This document shows positions 32,748 to 40,898 of a stretch of 55,513 nt of DNA, in pieces. Under the pieces are notes generated by a model. The model did no database searches, was not told where the DNA came from, and worked only from the letters and a program-made list of their open reading frames with translations. The position numbers were made by a program, and so were the translations under genes. Each line of letters opens with the position of its first letter. Position 1 is the stretch's first letter. The DNA is from Oscillospiraceae bacterium (GTDB lineage Bacteria; Bacillota; Clostridia; Oscillospirales; Ruminococcaceae): assembly GCA_021203065.1 (NCBI GenBank), contig JAJQBX010000032.1, positions 562,420 through 617,932 on the forward strand. The letters run 5' to 3'.

Positions 32748-34841
32748 TCACACCCCGAACAGAAGATCTCCGTAGGTCGGGAATGGCCAATAGCTCTTGG
32801 CGGTAACAGTTTCCGCCTCGTCACAGGGAGCTCTGAGTGCTTCCATCTTAGGAATTACAGAATCCTTGATGCACATTGCTGCCTCGGTGACGTCACTAAG
32901 CTTCTTATATGCTGCAACTGCCTCTTCAAGCTCTTCTGCTGCGGCATCGATCTGATCTTCGAGAGCTGCGAGCTTACTGATAAGCTTGGTTTCATATCCG
33001 CAAGCGGCATCGGGAGCGGCTTTCTTCTTGGCGTTGAGAGCCTTTGCAAGGTCTGCTTCGTATGCGCTGATTGCGGGCATGATTTCTTTACGAGCCATGT
33101 TGAGCATGGTTTCCGCTTCAATATGTACGGTCTTATGATAATTCTCAAGAAGAATCTCATAGCGGCTCTCGAGCTCGGTCTTGGAGTAAACCTTATGACG
33201 GGTGAGCATATCCACATTCTTCTCGTCAAGAAGCTTGGGCATTGCGTCGGGAGTTGTCTTGAGGTTCGAAAGTCCTCTTACCTCGGTTGCCTCTTCGATC
33301 CATGCATCGTCATAGCCGTTGCCGTTGAAGATGATTCTCTCGTGATCCTTGATGGTCTTCTTGATCATCTCATGGAGCTTGGTCTCGAAGTCCTCAGCTC
33401 CCTCAAGTCTGTCAGCGTAAATCTTCAGAGATTCAGCAACTGCGGAGTTGAGCATGATGTTGGCACAAGCGATACTATTTGAAGAGCCGAGCATTCTGAA
33501 CTCAAACTTATTGCCGGTGAATGCAAACGGTGAAGTTCTGTTACGGTCGGTGGTGTCACGGAAGAACTTGGGAAGTACATGAACGCCAAGCTTCATGATG
33601 GTTTTCTCTGTTCCATTGTAGGGCTTGTCGTTCTCGATAGCGTCGAGGACAGCTGTGAGCTCATCGCCAAGGAACATTGAAATTACTGCCGGAGGAGCTT
33701 CATTTGCGCCGAGTCTGTGGTCGTTTCCGGCGGTTGCTACAGAAAGTCTCAGAAGATCCTGATAATCATCAACAGCCTTGATTACAGCGCAGAGGAAGAG
33801 TAAGAACTGAGCATTCTCATAAGGAGTTTCGCCGGGAGTGAGAAGATTGACTCCTGTGTCGGTTGCAAGCGACCAGTTATTGTGCTTGCCGGAACCATTG
33901 ACGCCTGCGAAAGGCTTCTCATGGAGGAGGCATACAAGACCGTGCCTGTCTGCAACCTTCTGCATTATCTCCATTGTGAGCTGGTTGTTGTCGGTTGCGA
34001 TATTTGTTGTAGAATAAACGGGTGCGAGCTCGTGCTGAGCGGGTGCAACCTCGTTGTGTTCAGTCTTTGCGAGGATTCCAAGCTTCCAGAGCTCCTCATT
34101 GAGGTCTTCCATATATGCGGCGACTCTCGGCTTGATCACTCCGAAGTAGTGGTCGTCAAGCTCCTGACCCTTGGGAGCAGGTGCGCCGAAGAGGGTTCTG
34201 CCGGTGAAGATGAGGTCCTTACGCTTATTGTACATTTCCTTATCGACAAGGAAGTATTCCTGCTCAGGTCCTACAGAGGTCTTTACGCACTTGACATCGG
34301 TATTTCCGAATAGTCTTAAGATCCGAAGTGCCTGCTTGTTGAGAGCCTGCATTGAGCGAAGAAGAGGTGTCTTCTTGTCAAGAGCTTCGCCGCCGTAGGA
34401 GCAGAAAGCAGTAGGAATGCAGAGCGTCTTGCCCTTGATAAAGGCGTATGAAGTCGGATCCCAAGCGGTGTAGCCTCTTGCCTCGAATGTGGCTCTAAGA
34501 CCTCCAGACGGGAACGAAGAAGCATCAGGCTCGCCCTTGATGAGCTCCTTGCCGGAGAATTCCATTAAAACTCCGCCATCCGGTGCGGGAGAAATGAATG
34601 AGTCGTGCTTTTCAGCGGTGATGCCGGTAAGCGGCTGGAACCAGTGGGTGAAGTGGGTTGCGCCGTTCTCGACTGCCCAGTCCTTCATTGCCTGTGCCAC
34701 AGCATCTGCAACCTCAAGATCAAGTCTTGCGCCCTCGACGATGGTCTTGTTGAGGGAATTGTAGACTTTCGACGAAAGCCGGGCTTTCATCTCACGGTCG
34801 TCAAATACCATACATCCAAAATACTCGGGTATCTTTTTCAT
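32748..34841 (-). CDS. glnN: Glutamine synthetase type III
   Basis: A 697-residue GSIII, which is longer than GSI (about 450) and typical of Bacteroidetes, cyanobacteria and ruminal clostridia. The start at 34841 follows AGGAG by eight bases. Family blocks are seen: [42 protein letters not shown], and [11 protein letters not shown]. It forms glutamine from glutamate, ammonia and ATP, in a dodecamer of stacked hexamers. It is followed by amt and asnB. A leader attenuator and a strong promoter lie upstream. The symbol glnN is used for type III; glnA is a common alternative. Confidence 0.95.
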   Translation of the reverse strand: MKKIPEYFGCMVFDDREMKARLSSKVYNSLNKTIVEGARLDLEVADAVAQAMKDWAVENGATHFTHWFQPLTGITAEKHDSFISPAPDGGVLMEFSGKELIKGEPDASSFPSGGLRATFEARGYTAWDPTSYAFIKGKTLCIPTAFCSYGGEALDKKTPLLRSMQALNKQALRILRLFGNTDVKCVKTSVGPEQEYFLVDKEMYNKRKDLIFTGRTLFGAPAPKGQELDDHYFGVIKPRVAAYMEDLNEELWKLGILAKTEHNEVAPAQHELAPVYSTTNIATDNNQLTMEIMQKVADRHGLVCLLHEKPFAGVNGSGKHNNWSLATDTGVNLLTPGETPYENAQFLLFLCAVIKAVDDYQDLLRLSVATAGNDHRLGANEAPPAVISMFLGDELTAVLDAIENDKPYNGTEKTIMKLGVHVLPKFFRDTTDRNRTSPFAFTGNKFEFRMLGSSNSIACANIMLNSAVAESLKIYADRLEGAEDFETKLHEMIKKTIKDHERIIFNGNGYDDAWIEEATEVRGLSNLKTTPDAMPKLLDEKNVDMLTRHKVYSKTELESRYEILLENYHKTVHIEAETMLNMARKEIMPAISAYEADLAKALNAKKKAAPDAACGYETKLISKLAALEDQIDAAAEELEEAVAAYKKLSDVTEAAMCIKDSVIPKMEALRAPCDEAETVTAKSYWPFPTYGDLLFGV

Positions 34842-34907
34842 GTGAAACGCTCCTTTTAGATATTTTCGGGATACAGTACTGATGGTTGATACGGTGTCCC
34901 GCTTAAC

Positions 34908-35001
34908 AAAAAAGGCGTCCTTGGGAACATCCCAATACGGGGTTCTCAAAGACGTCTTTGCCTTATGCGTTACATTATACTCATAAAAATCTTTTTGTCA
35001 A
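34908..35001 (-). promoter_or_regulatory. glnN promoter and attenuator leader with ANTAR-like hairpin
   Basis: Minus strand TTGACA (35001-34996), 16-base spacer and TATAAT (34979-34974). About ten bases after the -10 comes AAGGC-AAAGAC-GUCUU (34964-34949), a hairpin with a six-base loop having A at 1 and G at 4, then UUGGGA-UGU-UCCCAA (34935-34921), then GGACGCCTTTTTT (34920-34908). The final GCCUU can pair with the AAGGC of the first hairpin to form a terminator, so the two structures exclude each other. This fits antitermination by an ANTAR protein; no such protein gene is in this window. Confidence 0.65.
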
Positions 35002-35084
35002 CGCTTTTTTGAATTTTCGCCCTTTAGACGAAAGAAAACAATATTTGTTAGTCATCCTTGGGGCGATTTGCATAAAAACAGAGT

Positions 35085-35735
35085 TCAGATTTTCACTTGG
35101 TAATCGACATGAGCGTTTTCTGAAATTTCAATACTTTCGGAGTATTCAACTCTCCCAATCTCGCAACCGTCACCTATCGTTACATTAGCACTACGGACAA
35201 CGTCAGCTTTGACAAGCTCAAGACTTATCTCGTCGCCCTCGATGGTGCCGATTTCAGCGGGCTTTACTCTCTTTTTGAAGAACCCGCGTACTTCCTTGGG
35301 AGCTATTTTGATAATTCCGCCACCGATTTCATTGGCTTTTACATCACCGTCAAACGTGATTCTTATTTCTTCGCCGTTAATAAGTCCATTGATATTTGCC
35401 GCACCGACAATGATGACTTTCTCGCCTGAAATATTGCCATCAGCCTTGACTGCACCGGCGAGCTTCAATTCTCCATTGACTTCTACGCTCTTGACTTTTG
35501 CGCCACCGGCAAGATTGCAACTTCCGCATTTTACGTCGCCGTCAACCCGACAGGCACCGGCGATTTTGAACTCACCTGAACATTCTACAGAACCCGCAAT
35601 ATGCACCGAGCCGGAACTCTTAAAGCTCTGACACCTGACATCCGATGTCACCTTGCCTGAACCACTTATGCTTATATTTTCATACTCTCCTCCACCGACA
35701 TTGCCGGAACCACTTATATGTACTGAATCTGCCAT
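35085..35735 (-). CDS. Bactofilin-like polymer-forming protein
   Basis: A 216-residue beta-helix protein made of repeats of about 12-17 residues with alternating Gly, Val and Ile (VHISGSGNV, VHIAGSVEC, FKIAGACRV, VNGELKLAGAV). This is the DUF583 bactofilin pattern. Bactofilins polymerise into filaments at the membrane and shape the cell. A central segment with basic residues (KEVRGFFKKRVKP) interrupts the repeats. In B. subtilis the yhbE and yhbF bactofilins lie after yhbD; the same order with a yhbD-like gene occurs here, four bases upstream. Confidence 0.8.
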   Translation of the reverse strand: MADSVHISGSGNVGGGEYENISISGSGKVTSDVRCQSFKSSGSVHIAGSVECSGEFKIAGACRVDGDVKCGSCNLAGGAKVKSVEVNGELKLAGAVKADGNISGEKVIIVGAANINGLINGEEIRITFDGDVKANEIGGGIIKIAPKEVRGFFKKRVKPAEIGTIEGDEISLELVKADVVRSANVTIGDGCEIGRVEYSESIEISENAHVDYQVKI

Positions 35736-35739
35736 TATA

Positions 35740-36138
35740 CTATTCCTCCTGAGAATTATTTATTACTGTGTTGCCTGAGATAATCTCCGTTATATCCCTC
35801 TCATCGTCGCCAATTTTGACGATGACAGAAACTAAATCGGATATATTTATCTCTTTTGACCAGTGCTTGGAATTTATGATGAGTTTAGCTTCCTGCGAAG
35901 TTTTCCCCTGAAGCTCACGTGCTATCTGTTCAAGCGGGACTTCGTCCTTGCGGGCGATTATCGCCTCGATACGCTCGCAGATTTGCTCCTCATCGAAAAA
36001 TGTCTCCTGCCCTGTGTAAGTGGACTTCTTGACAAGCCAGTCATCCGGGATAAGCCCCATCCGCTTCCAGCGGTATAAGGTGCCGTACGAGATGTTATAC
36101 TTGTTCAATAAGTCCTTCTTTGATATTAGACCGCTCAA
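35740..36138 (-). CDS. YhbD-like MerR-type DNA-binding protein
   Basis: A 132-residue protein with an N-terminal helix-turn-helix (ISKKDLLNKYNISYGTLYRWKRMGLIP, residues 5-31), then a DUF4004-type middle part (FFDEEQICERIEAI) and an acidic C-terminus. In B. subtilis yhbD precedes the bactofilins yhbE and yhbF. Its promoter overlaps an 18-base inverted repeat, which suggests that it represses its own operon. Confidence 0.82.
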   Translation of the reverse strand: MSGLISKKDLLNKYNISYGTLYRWKRMGLIPDDWLVKKSTYTGQETFFDEEQICERIEAIIARKDEVPLEQIARELQGKTSQEAKLIINSKHWSKEINISDLVSVIVKIGDDERDITEIISGNTVINNSQEE

Positions 36139-36163
36139 ATTATCGCTCCTTTCCGTAAGAAAA

Positions 36164-36216
36164 GTAACAATGTTACGTTACATTCTGATTGTAACATAAC
36201 ATTGTTACGATGTCAA
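36164..36216 (-). promoter_or_regulatory. Promoter with 18-base inverted repeat upstream of the yhbD-like gene
   Basis: Minus strand TTGACA (36216-36211), 17-base spacer, TACAAT (36193-36188). GTAACATAACATTGTTAC (36191-36208) fills the spacer, and GTAACAATGTTACGTTAC (36164-36181) lies just downstream of the -10. The two are reverse complements at 17 of 18 positions, nine bases apart. Confidence 0.8.
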
Positions 36217-36266
36217 TAGGCAAATACAGATTTTTTGAAAAAATTTTTCACAGAAAATTGTCTCCG

Positions 36267-36297
36267 CAAAAAAAGACGGGCGGATGGCATCCGCCCC
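36267..36297 (-). terminator. Terminator of metQNI
   Basis: On the minus strand a GGGCGGATG / CATCCGCCC hairpin is followed by GTC and T7. The sequence around it (GTAGGGGCGGATGCCATCC) resembles a repeat common in this bacterial group. Confidence 0.85.
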
Positions 36298-36303
36298 TAC
36301 AAT

Positions 36304-36993
36304 TTAACGCCTATCAAGTTTTGTCGCCAGATGCGTTCCAACAGTCTGGATTATCTGCACAAGAAGAATCAGGAAAACGACCGCTAAAAGCATTACGAGA
36401 TAGCGATAACGGTAGTAGCCGTAGTTGATGGCTATCTTGCCGAGACCGCCGCCGCCGATGATGCCGCTCATGGCGGAGTAGCCCAAGATTGTGGTCATCG
36501 CTGTTGTGAAGTTTGAAATAAGTGACGGGATGCTCTCGGGGATCATTACTTTGACGATAATCTGGAGAGGTTTTGCGCCCATGCTTTGCGCCATTTCGAT
36601 TATATTCGGGTCGAGCTCTCTTAGGCTCGTTTCAACAAGCCTTGCCACAAAAGGAAATGCGGCAATTACAAGAGGGACTATTGAGGCAACTGTTCCTACT
36701 ACAGTTCCGACGATAAGTCTTGTCAATGGGAAGACCATTATCATAAGAATCAGGAACGGGACTGAGCGCAGGAGGTTTATGATAACGTTGAGAACATGGA
36801 GGAAGCCTGAGGGGATTTTCAGAATCTTCTTGTCCCCTGCCACTAAGATTACTCCCAACGGCAAGCCGATAAGAATAGCAAAGAAGGTCGAGATAACTGT
36901 GACATAGACCGTCTCCCAGATTGCTGTCGGGAATTCGCTGACGAATATTTCAAGTGCTTCCTGTACTTTGTCTGAGCTGAATATACTAAGCAT
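36304..36993 (-). CDS. metI: Methionine ABC transporter permease
   Basis: A 229-residue permease with five membrane helices and the EAA-type loop (ARLVETSLRELDPNIIEMAQSMGA in part). Family match is MetI, which forms a channel with MetN and MetQ for methionine uptake. Length and topology are normal. It overlaps metN by eight bases. Followed by the terminator at 36267. Confidence 0.9.
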   Translation of the reverse strand: MLSIFSSDKVQEALEIFVSEFPTAIWETVYVTVISTFFAILIGLPLGVILVAGDKKILKIPSGFLHVLNVIINLLRSVPFLILMIMVFPLTRLIVGTVVGTVASIVPLVIAAFPFVARLVETSLRELDPNIIEMAQSMGAKPLQIIVKVMIPESIPSLISNFTTAMTTILGYSAMSGIIGGGGLGKIAINYGYYRYRYLVMLLAVVFLILLVQIIQTVGTHLATKLDRR

Positions 36994-37996
36994 TGGTCTT
37001 AACCTCCTCTGCGATGATGTCGGGAATTTCTCTTAGGTAGCTGATGGCTTCTTCTGCCAAGCTTTCGTCGCCGGTGACGCTTAAGAGCATGTTGCCGTAG
37101 GCTTTGCCACCGATGCTTCGGGTGGAAGCAGAGCGGATGCTTGCAGCGATATTGCGATCCATCGCCATCTGGGCGATAAGAGGAGTTTTGCTGACCTCTG
37201 CGCCGTTATAAACAACACGGATGAAGTGCTCACCGGGTGCAGGAACGAGCGATTCAGAATAGCCATCCGGGTAGACAAGACGCTTTGCGGCTTCCGACTT
37301 CGGAGCGGAAAAGACCTCGTGCACCGGTCCTTCCTCTGCCACTTCGCCGCCGTTGAGAATCGCTACTCTGCCGCAAATCTCTTCAACAACGCTCATCTGA
37401 TGAGTGATTACTATGACTGTTAAGCCGAGCTTGTCACGGACATCACGGATAAGCGAGAGAATCGAATGGGTGGTCTGCGGGTCGAGGGCACTCGTCGCCT
37501 CGTCGCAAAGAAGAATCTTCGGGTGGGTTGCCAAAGCTCTTGCTATGGCTACTCTTTGCTGCTGACCGCCGGAAAGCTGTGCCGGGTAGTTCTTTGCCTT
37601 GTCGGAGAGACCGACTATTTCAAGGAGCTCCGTTGCTCTCTTGACGGCTTCCGACTTCTTTACGCCCGCTAATTCCAGTGGGAAGCAGACGTTTTTAAGG
37701 CAGTTGCGCTGCATAAGGAGGTTGAAGTCCTGAAAAATCATCGTTATCTTCTGACGCTCCTTGCGGAGCTCAGCTTCCGAAAGGTCATTCATGCTCTTGC
37801 CGTCGATGAGGACGCTTCCCTCTGTCGGGCGTTCAAGCATGTTTATACATCGGACGAGGGTGCTCTTTCCTGCACCGCTCATACCGATGATTCCGTAAAT
37901 CTCGCCGTCGGGAATGGTGAGGGAAATATTTTTAAGTGCCTCGACGTCGCCCGATTTTGCGGTGAATGTCTTTGACAGGTTTTTTAGTTCTATCAT
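36986..37996 (-). CDS. metN: Methionine ABC transporter ATPase with NIL regulatory domain
   Basis: A 336-residue ATPase: Walker A GMSGAGKST near 38-46, signature LSGGQQQRVAIARAL, Walker B LLCDEATSALD. The C-terminal NIL domain (about 260-336) is present, where methionine binds to slow transport (trans-inhibition). Partner of metI and metQ. A hairpin (38014-38044) in the 74-base gap after metQ suggests unequal expression. Confidence 0.92.
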   Translation of the reverse strand: MIELKNLSKTFTAKSGDVEALKNISLTIPDGEIYGIIGMSGAGKSTLVRCINMLERPTEGSVLIDGKSMNDLSEAELRKERQKITMIFQDFNLLMQRNCLKNVCFPLELAGVKKSEAVKRATELLEIVGLSDKAKNYPAQLSGGQQQRVAIARALATHPKILLCDEATSALDPQTTHSILSLIRDVRDKLGLTVIVITHQMSVVEEICGRVAILNGGEVAEEGPVHEVFSAPKSEAAKRLVYPDGYSESLVPAPGEHFIRVVYNGAEVSKTPLIAQMAMDRNIAASIRSASTRSIGGKAYGNMLLSVTGDESLAEEAISYLREIPDIIAEEVKTNA

Positions 37997-38013
37997 TATG
38001 TCTCCAATCCGAA

Positions 38014-38044
38014 AATACGCCGACTATATCTGAATCGGCGTATT
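38014..38044 (-). promoter_or_regulatory. Hairpin between metQ and metN
   Basis: AATACGCCGA / TCGGCGTATT stem with an 11-base loop in the intercistronic gap, followed by TTTTC on the minus strand. It may act as a weak terminator or as an RNA stabiliser that keeps metQ mRNA in excess over metNI. Confidence 0.6.
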
Positions 38045-38070
38045 CTCCGGGGTTTAAGTTAGGGGAAAAA

Positions 38071-38928
38071 TTACTCGGTTATAGCGTCCAAGGATGATTG
38101 CTTGCCGCCGTAAAGACCCATCGGCTCAACATGGATGACGGAAACGGCAACGAGATGAGTTCCGTTCTGCTCGTTGAAATCGTCGAGATAAGGGGTGTGC
38201 TGGAAGTAGTTGGCGTCAACATCGCCGCTCTCAACAACGTTATTAGGAACGATATAATCGGTGTATTCCTGAATGTCGAGAGTGATGTTCTTTTCAGCGA
38301 GGATTTCAGCTGCAACTTCAAGAATCTCAGCATGAGGAGTGGGAGATGCGGCAACGGAAATTGTAGTTCCGGCAAGTGCGTCATAGTCGACTGTCTCGTC
38401 ATAGCCGTCGCCGGGATTGTCAACGGTGCTCACGACTGCGCCGTCGTAGGTGGAGGCGATGTAGTCTGCTACCTGCTGGCTTTCAAGTGCTGCTGTGAGT
38501 GCCTTTATCTTGTCGGTATCCTCGTTGCCCTCTTTTACTACGAGAACATTGCCATAAGCGGAGGAAGAGCCTTCGATAGCGAGGGAATCCTCAACCGGGT
38601 TAAGACCGGCTTCAATAGCGTAGTTCGAGTTGATAATAGCGTAGTCGACGTCCTGCAGAACGTTCGGGATCTGCGCAGCTTCGACTTCGTTGAACTCGAT
38701 GCCATAGGGGTTGTCCTCGATGTCGGCGATGGTTGCAGTGATTCCTGCGTCAGCCTTGAGGGTGATATAGCCAAGCTCTTCGAGGAGTAGGAGTGCTCTT
38801 GCTTCGTTGGTGGTGTCGTTAGGGACTGCGATGGTTATAACGTCATCGGTGTCGCCGCAGGCTGTAAGAAGTGTGAGCGATAATACTGCGCAAATAAGGA
38901 GTGATACAAATCTCTTTAAATTTTTCAT
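38071..38928 (-). CDS. metQ: Methionine-binding lipoprotein, circularly permuted
   Basis: A 285-residue MetQ/NlpA homologue with a signal ending LTAC (Cys24 lipidated). The mature protein begins with the half that is normally C-terminal: TIAVPNDTTNEARALLLLEE (32-51) to about 165. After a linker (166-187) comes the half that is normally N-terminal: TISVAASPTPHAEILEV, the DYIVPN and DANYFQHTPYL blocks, and EPMGLYGGKQSSLD at the end. In standard MetQ the SSLD element is followed at once by the IAIPND element. Length and all blocks are retained, so the fold should form, with new termini at the hinge. It is first in the metQNI operon. Confidence 0.9.
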   Translation of the reverse strand: MKNLKRFVSLLICAVLSLTLLTACGDTDDVITIAVPNDTTNEARALLLLEELGYITLKADAGITATIADIEDNPYGIEFNEVEAAQIPNVLQDVDYAIINSNYAIEAGLNPVEDSLAIEGSSSAYGNVLVVKEGNEDTDKIKALTAALESQQVADYIASTYDGAVVSTVDNPGDGYDETVDYDALAGTTISVAASPTPHAEILEVAAEILAEKNITLDIQEYTDYIVPNNVVESGDVDANYFQHTPYLDDFNEQNGTHLVAVSVIHVEPMGLYGGKQSSLDAITE

Positions 38929-38984
38929 GGTGTGATTTCCTTTCTTGTGAATTGCCCTTTGTCAATTCAGTTTTGATGTTCCCT

Positions 38985-39014
38985 ATTCTACACCTGAAAA
39001 TCTGGTTTGTCCAA
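38985..39014 (-). promoter_or_regulatory. Possible promoter of metQNI
   Basis: Minus strand TTGGAC (39014-39009), 18-base spacer, TAGAAT (38990-38985). No SAM riboswitch or T-box fits in the 57 bases before metQ. The adjacent LysR gene is the natural candidate regulator. Confidence 0.45.
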
Positions 39015-39050
39015 TACGTCGTTTGGATAGCGAGTTATAGGTAAAATCTA

Positions 39051-39974
39051 TTACTCACTGTGTTTTGTGCCCAGATACTTATTCATTTCTTCTATGTACT
39101 GACAGGCGAGTGTGCTTGGCTGCATGTTTTTCTTTGTGATATAGCCTATTTCCATCCTGCTTCCCGACTCGTCTTCCGTTCTGAAAGGGACTGCTACATA
39201 ATCACTGCCGTTTAATTCCTCACAGATGATTCCAGAGCAAAGAGTGTAGCCATTCAAGCCGACCATAAGATTGAGGAGCGTCGCACGGTCGCAGGCTTTG
39301 ATGGTATAGGCATAATCACTGGTGCTGAGAATTTCCTCGGCAAAGTAGAAAGAACTGGTGTCTCCCTGCTCGAAAGAGAGGCAGGGATAGTCTCTGAGTT
39401 CATCAAAGCCTATCGATTCGTTATTAGCAAGAGGATGCCCTTTCCAGAGATAGACATAAGGGTCGCACTCGATGAGATGGTGGAATTCGAGGCTACTACT
39501 GTTTAAAATCTTGGTGATGGCGGCGCGGTTGAAGTCGCATAGGTACAGGATTCCTATCTCGCTTCGCATTGTGCTTACATCGGAAATGACGTCACGGGTT
39601 TTTGTCTCACGGATTGCAAACTCGTATTCTGCGGAGTCATAGTGCTTTACGAGCTCGACGAAGGCTTTCACCGCAAACGAATAATGCTGGGTAGAGACGC
39701 CAAACTTCTTTTTATAGCTCTGGCTGCCGTATTTTTCAACAAGCGATTCATACTGGTTATAGAGCTGCCGGGCATATGGTAGAAACTCTGCGCCGTCGTT
39801 TGTGAGTGTTACTCCCCTGCCACTCCGATAGAATATTGTTATGCCAAGCTCCCGCTCAAGCTCCTGCATTGAGCTTGTCAGAGACGGCTGGGCTATGTAT
39901 AAAACCTCTGCGGCTTTGTTGAAAGAGCCGGTTTCGGCGATTGTAATTGCATACTTAAGCTGTTGGATTGTCAT
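39051..39974 (-). CDS. LysR-family transcriptional regulator
   Basis: A 307-residue protein. N-terminal winged helix (residues 1-60: FNKAAEVLYIAQPSLTSSMQELE), followed by the periplasmic-binding-like effector domain (about 90-300). It lies just upstream of metQNI on the same strand, so it may control methionine transport, and its gene follows the nuclease-like gene by one base. Effector unknown. Confidence 0.9.
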   Translation of the reverse strand: MTIQQLKYAITIAETGSFNKAAEVLYIAQPSLTSSMQELERELGITIFYRSGRGVTLTNDGAEFLPYARQLYNQYESLVEKYGSQSYKKKFGVSTQHYSFAVKAFVELVKHYDSAEYEFAIRETKTRDVISDVSTMRSEIGILYLCDFNRAAITKILNSSSLEFHHLIECDPYVYLWKGHPLANNESIGFDELRDYPCLSFEQGDTSSFYFAEEILSTSDYAYTIKACDRATLLNLMVGLNGYTLCSGIICEELNGSDYVAVPFRTEDESGSRMEIGYITKKNMQPSTLACQYIEEMNKYLGTKHSE

Positions 39975-39975
39975 G

Positions 39976-40725
39976 TTATTGCCCTTTCCTATAGACGTAT
40001 TTTTTGCCGTCCTGACCGATGAATTCTATCAAGCCCATCTCTTCGAGAATTTTTATCGCCCCCGAAAGTGCCAAGCCGTCAAGACGGGTTAATTTGCTGT
40101 AGTCCTTTCGGGTGAACTCCTCCGGCAAGGCTTCCGGCAGAAAGATGAGATAGTCCTCCGGTTCGCTTAAAATTATTTCGTCGTACAGTTCAAGTGGAAT
40201 CCGGTCATTTCTGGTGGCACGGTGCTTTCTTCCTCTGCCGTAGCCGTCTTGGTTTTTGATGTCCCAGACATCGACGAGTTCTAATACCACCTGAGCCTGT
40301 CCACTTGAAAGATAGTCCTTGATGCCGTAGAGCTCATAGATGCTGTCGAATGCTGTTCCCGTTTTAGGGGAGCGGCGTTTCGGGGTTAGTTCGCCCGTTT
40401 CCGGGTCGAGCCACGAAAGCCACTTTTTATGGGGAATCGGATAGACGACAGTAGTGTAGTAGCCTGCCGATATGTAGTACTCGAGCTTTTCACGGAGGCG
40501 TTTCAGTGAACGGGTCTGGATTTCGATTATATCCCTGTCACGACAGATGTCGGCAGTGAAGCGATCGATTCCCACCTCATGATAATCGGGATTCGGCTCA
40601 TAGTAGTATTTGAAAACTGCGTGGAGATACTTCTCTGAAAGTGTTCCCACTCCGGCGGAGATTAAAAGCTCTTCCTTGGGTCTCTCCAAAAGCTCCGAAA
40701 ACCGTTTTTTCTCTGATTCAAGCAC
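39976..40725 (-). CDS. Unknown protein with nuclease-like N-terminus and winged-helix C-terminus
   Basis: A 249-residue protein that I do not recognise as a named family. Residues 25-95 show a PD-(D/E)xK-like pattern: helix with Glu31 and His35 (SEKYLHAVFKYYY), then Asp59 in FTADI, then a strand with Glu68-x-Gln70 in IIEIQTRS, then a basic helix (LKRLREK). The C-terminal 60 residues (FTRKDYSKLTRLDGLALSGA) look like a winged helix. There is no signal or membrane segment. It is co-transcribed with the LysR gene. Function may be DNA or RNA cleavage or binding only. Confidence 0.65.
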   Translation of the reverse strand: MLESEKKRFSELLERPKEELLISAGVGTLSEKYLHAVFKYYYEPNPDYHEVGIDRFTADICRDRDIIEIQTRSLKRLREKLEYYISAGYYTTVVYPIPHKKWLSWLDPETGELTPKRRSPKTGTAFDSIYELYGIKDYLSSGQAQVVLELVDVWDIKNQDGYGRGRKHRATRNDRIPLELYDEIILSEPEDYLIFLPEALPEEFTRKDYSKLTRLDGLALSGAIKILEEMGLIEFIGQDGKKYVYRKGQ

Positions 40726-40809
40726 CCGACTGTCCCCTTTCCTGACTGTAATCAGATATAGTATAGCACAAATCGGCGGAAGTTTCCACTGTAAATTTCG
40801 GGTTGCGGC

Positions 40810-40838
40810 TTGCTTTTAAGCCGGAATAGGTGTATAAT
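40810..40838 (+). promoter_or_regulatory. Promoter of the M16 peptidase gene
   Basis: TTGCTT (40810-40815), 17-base spacer, TATAAT (40833-40838). Confidence 0.75.
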
Positions 40839-40898
40839 CATAATTGGTAAATTTTTAAAGACTGAAAGTCGGTCTTTATGACAATAGGAGGTAAATTA

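Noticed and set aside
34842-34975. Glutamine riboswitch (glnA or downstream-peptide motif) before glnN
   Set aside because: The pairing and loops match neither consensus as I know it; a hairpin-terminator attenuator fits better.
38929-39050. Methionine riboswitch (SAM) or T-box before metQ
   Set aside because: The region is only about 120 bases, and no S-box core, T-box core or terminator is present.
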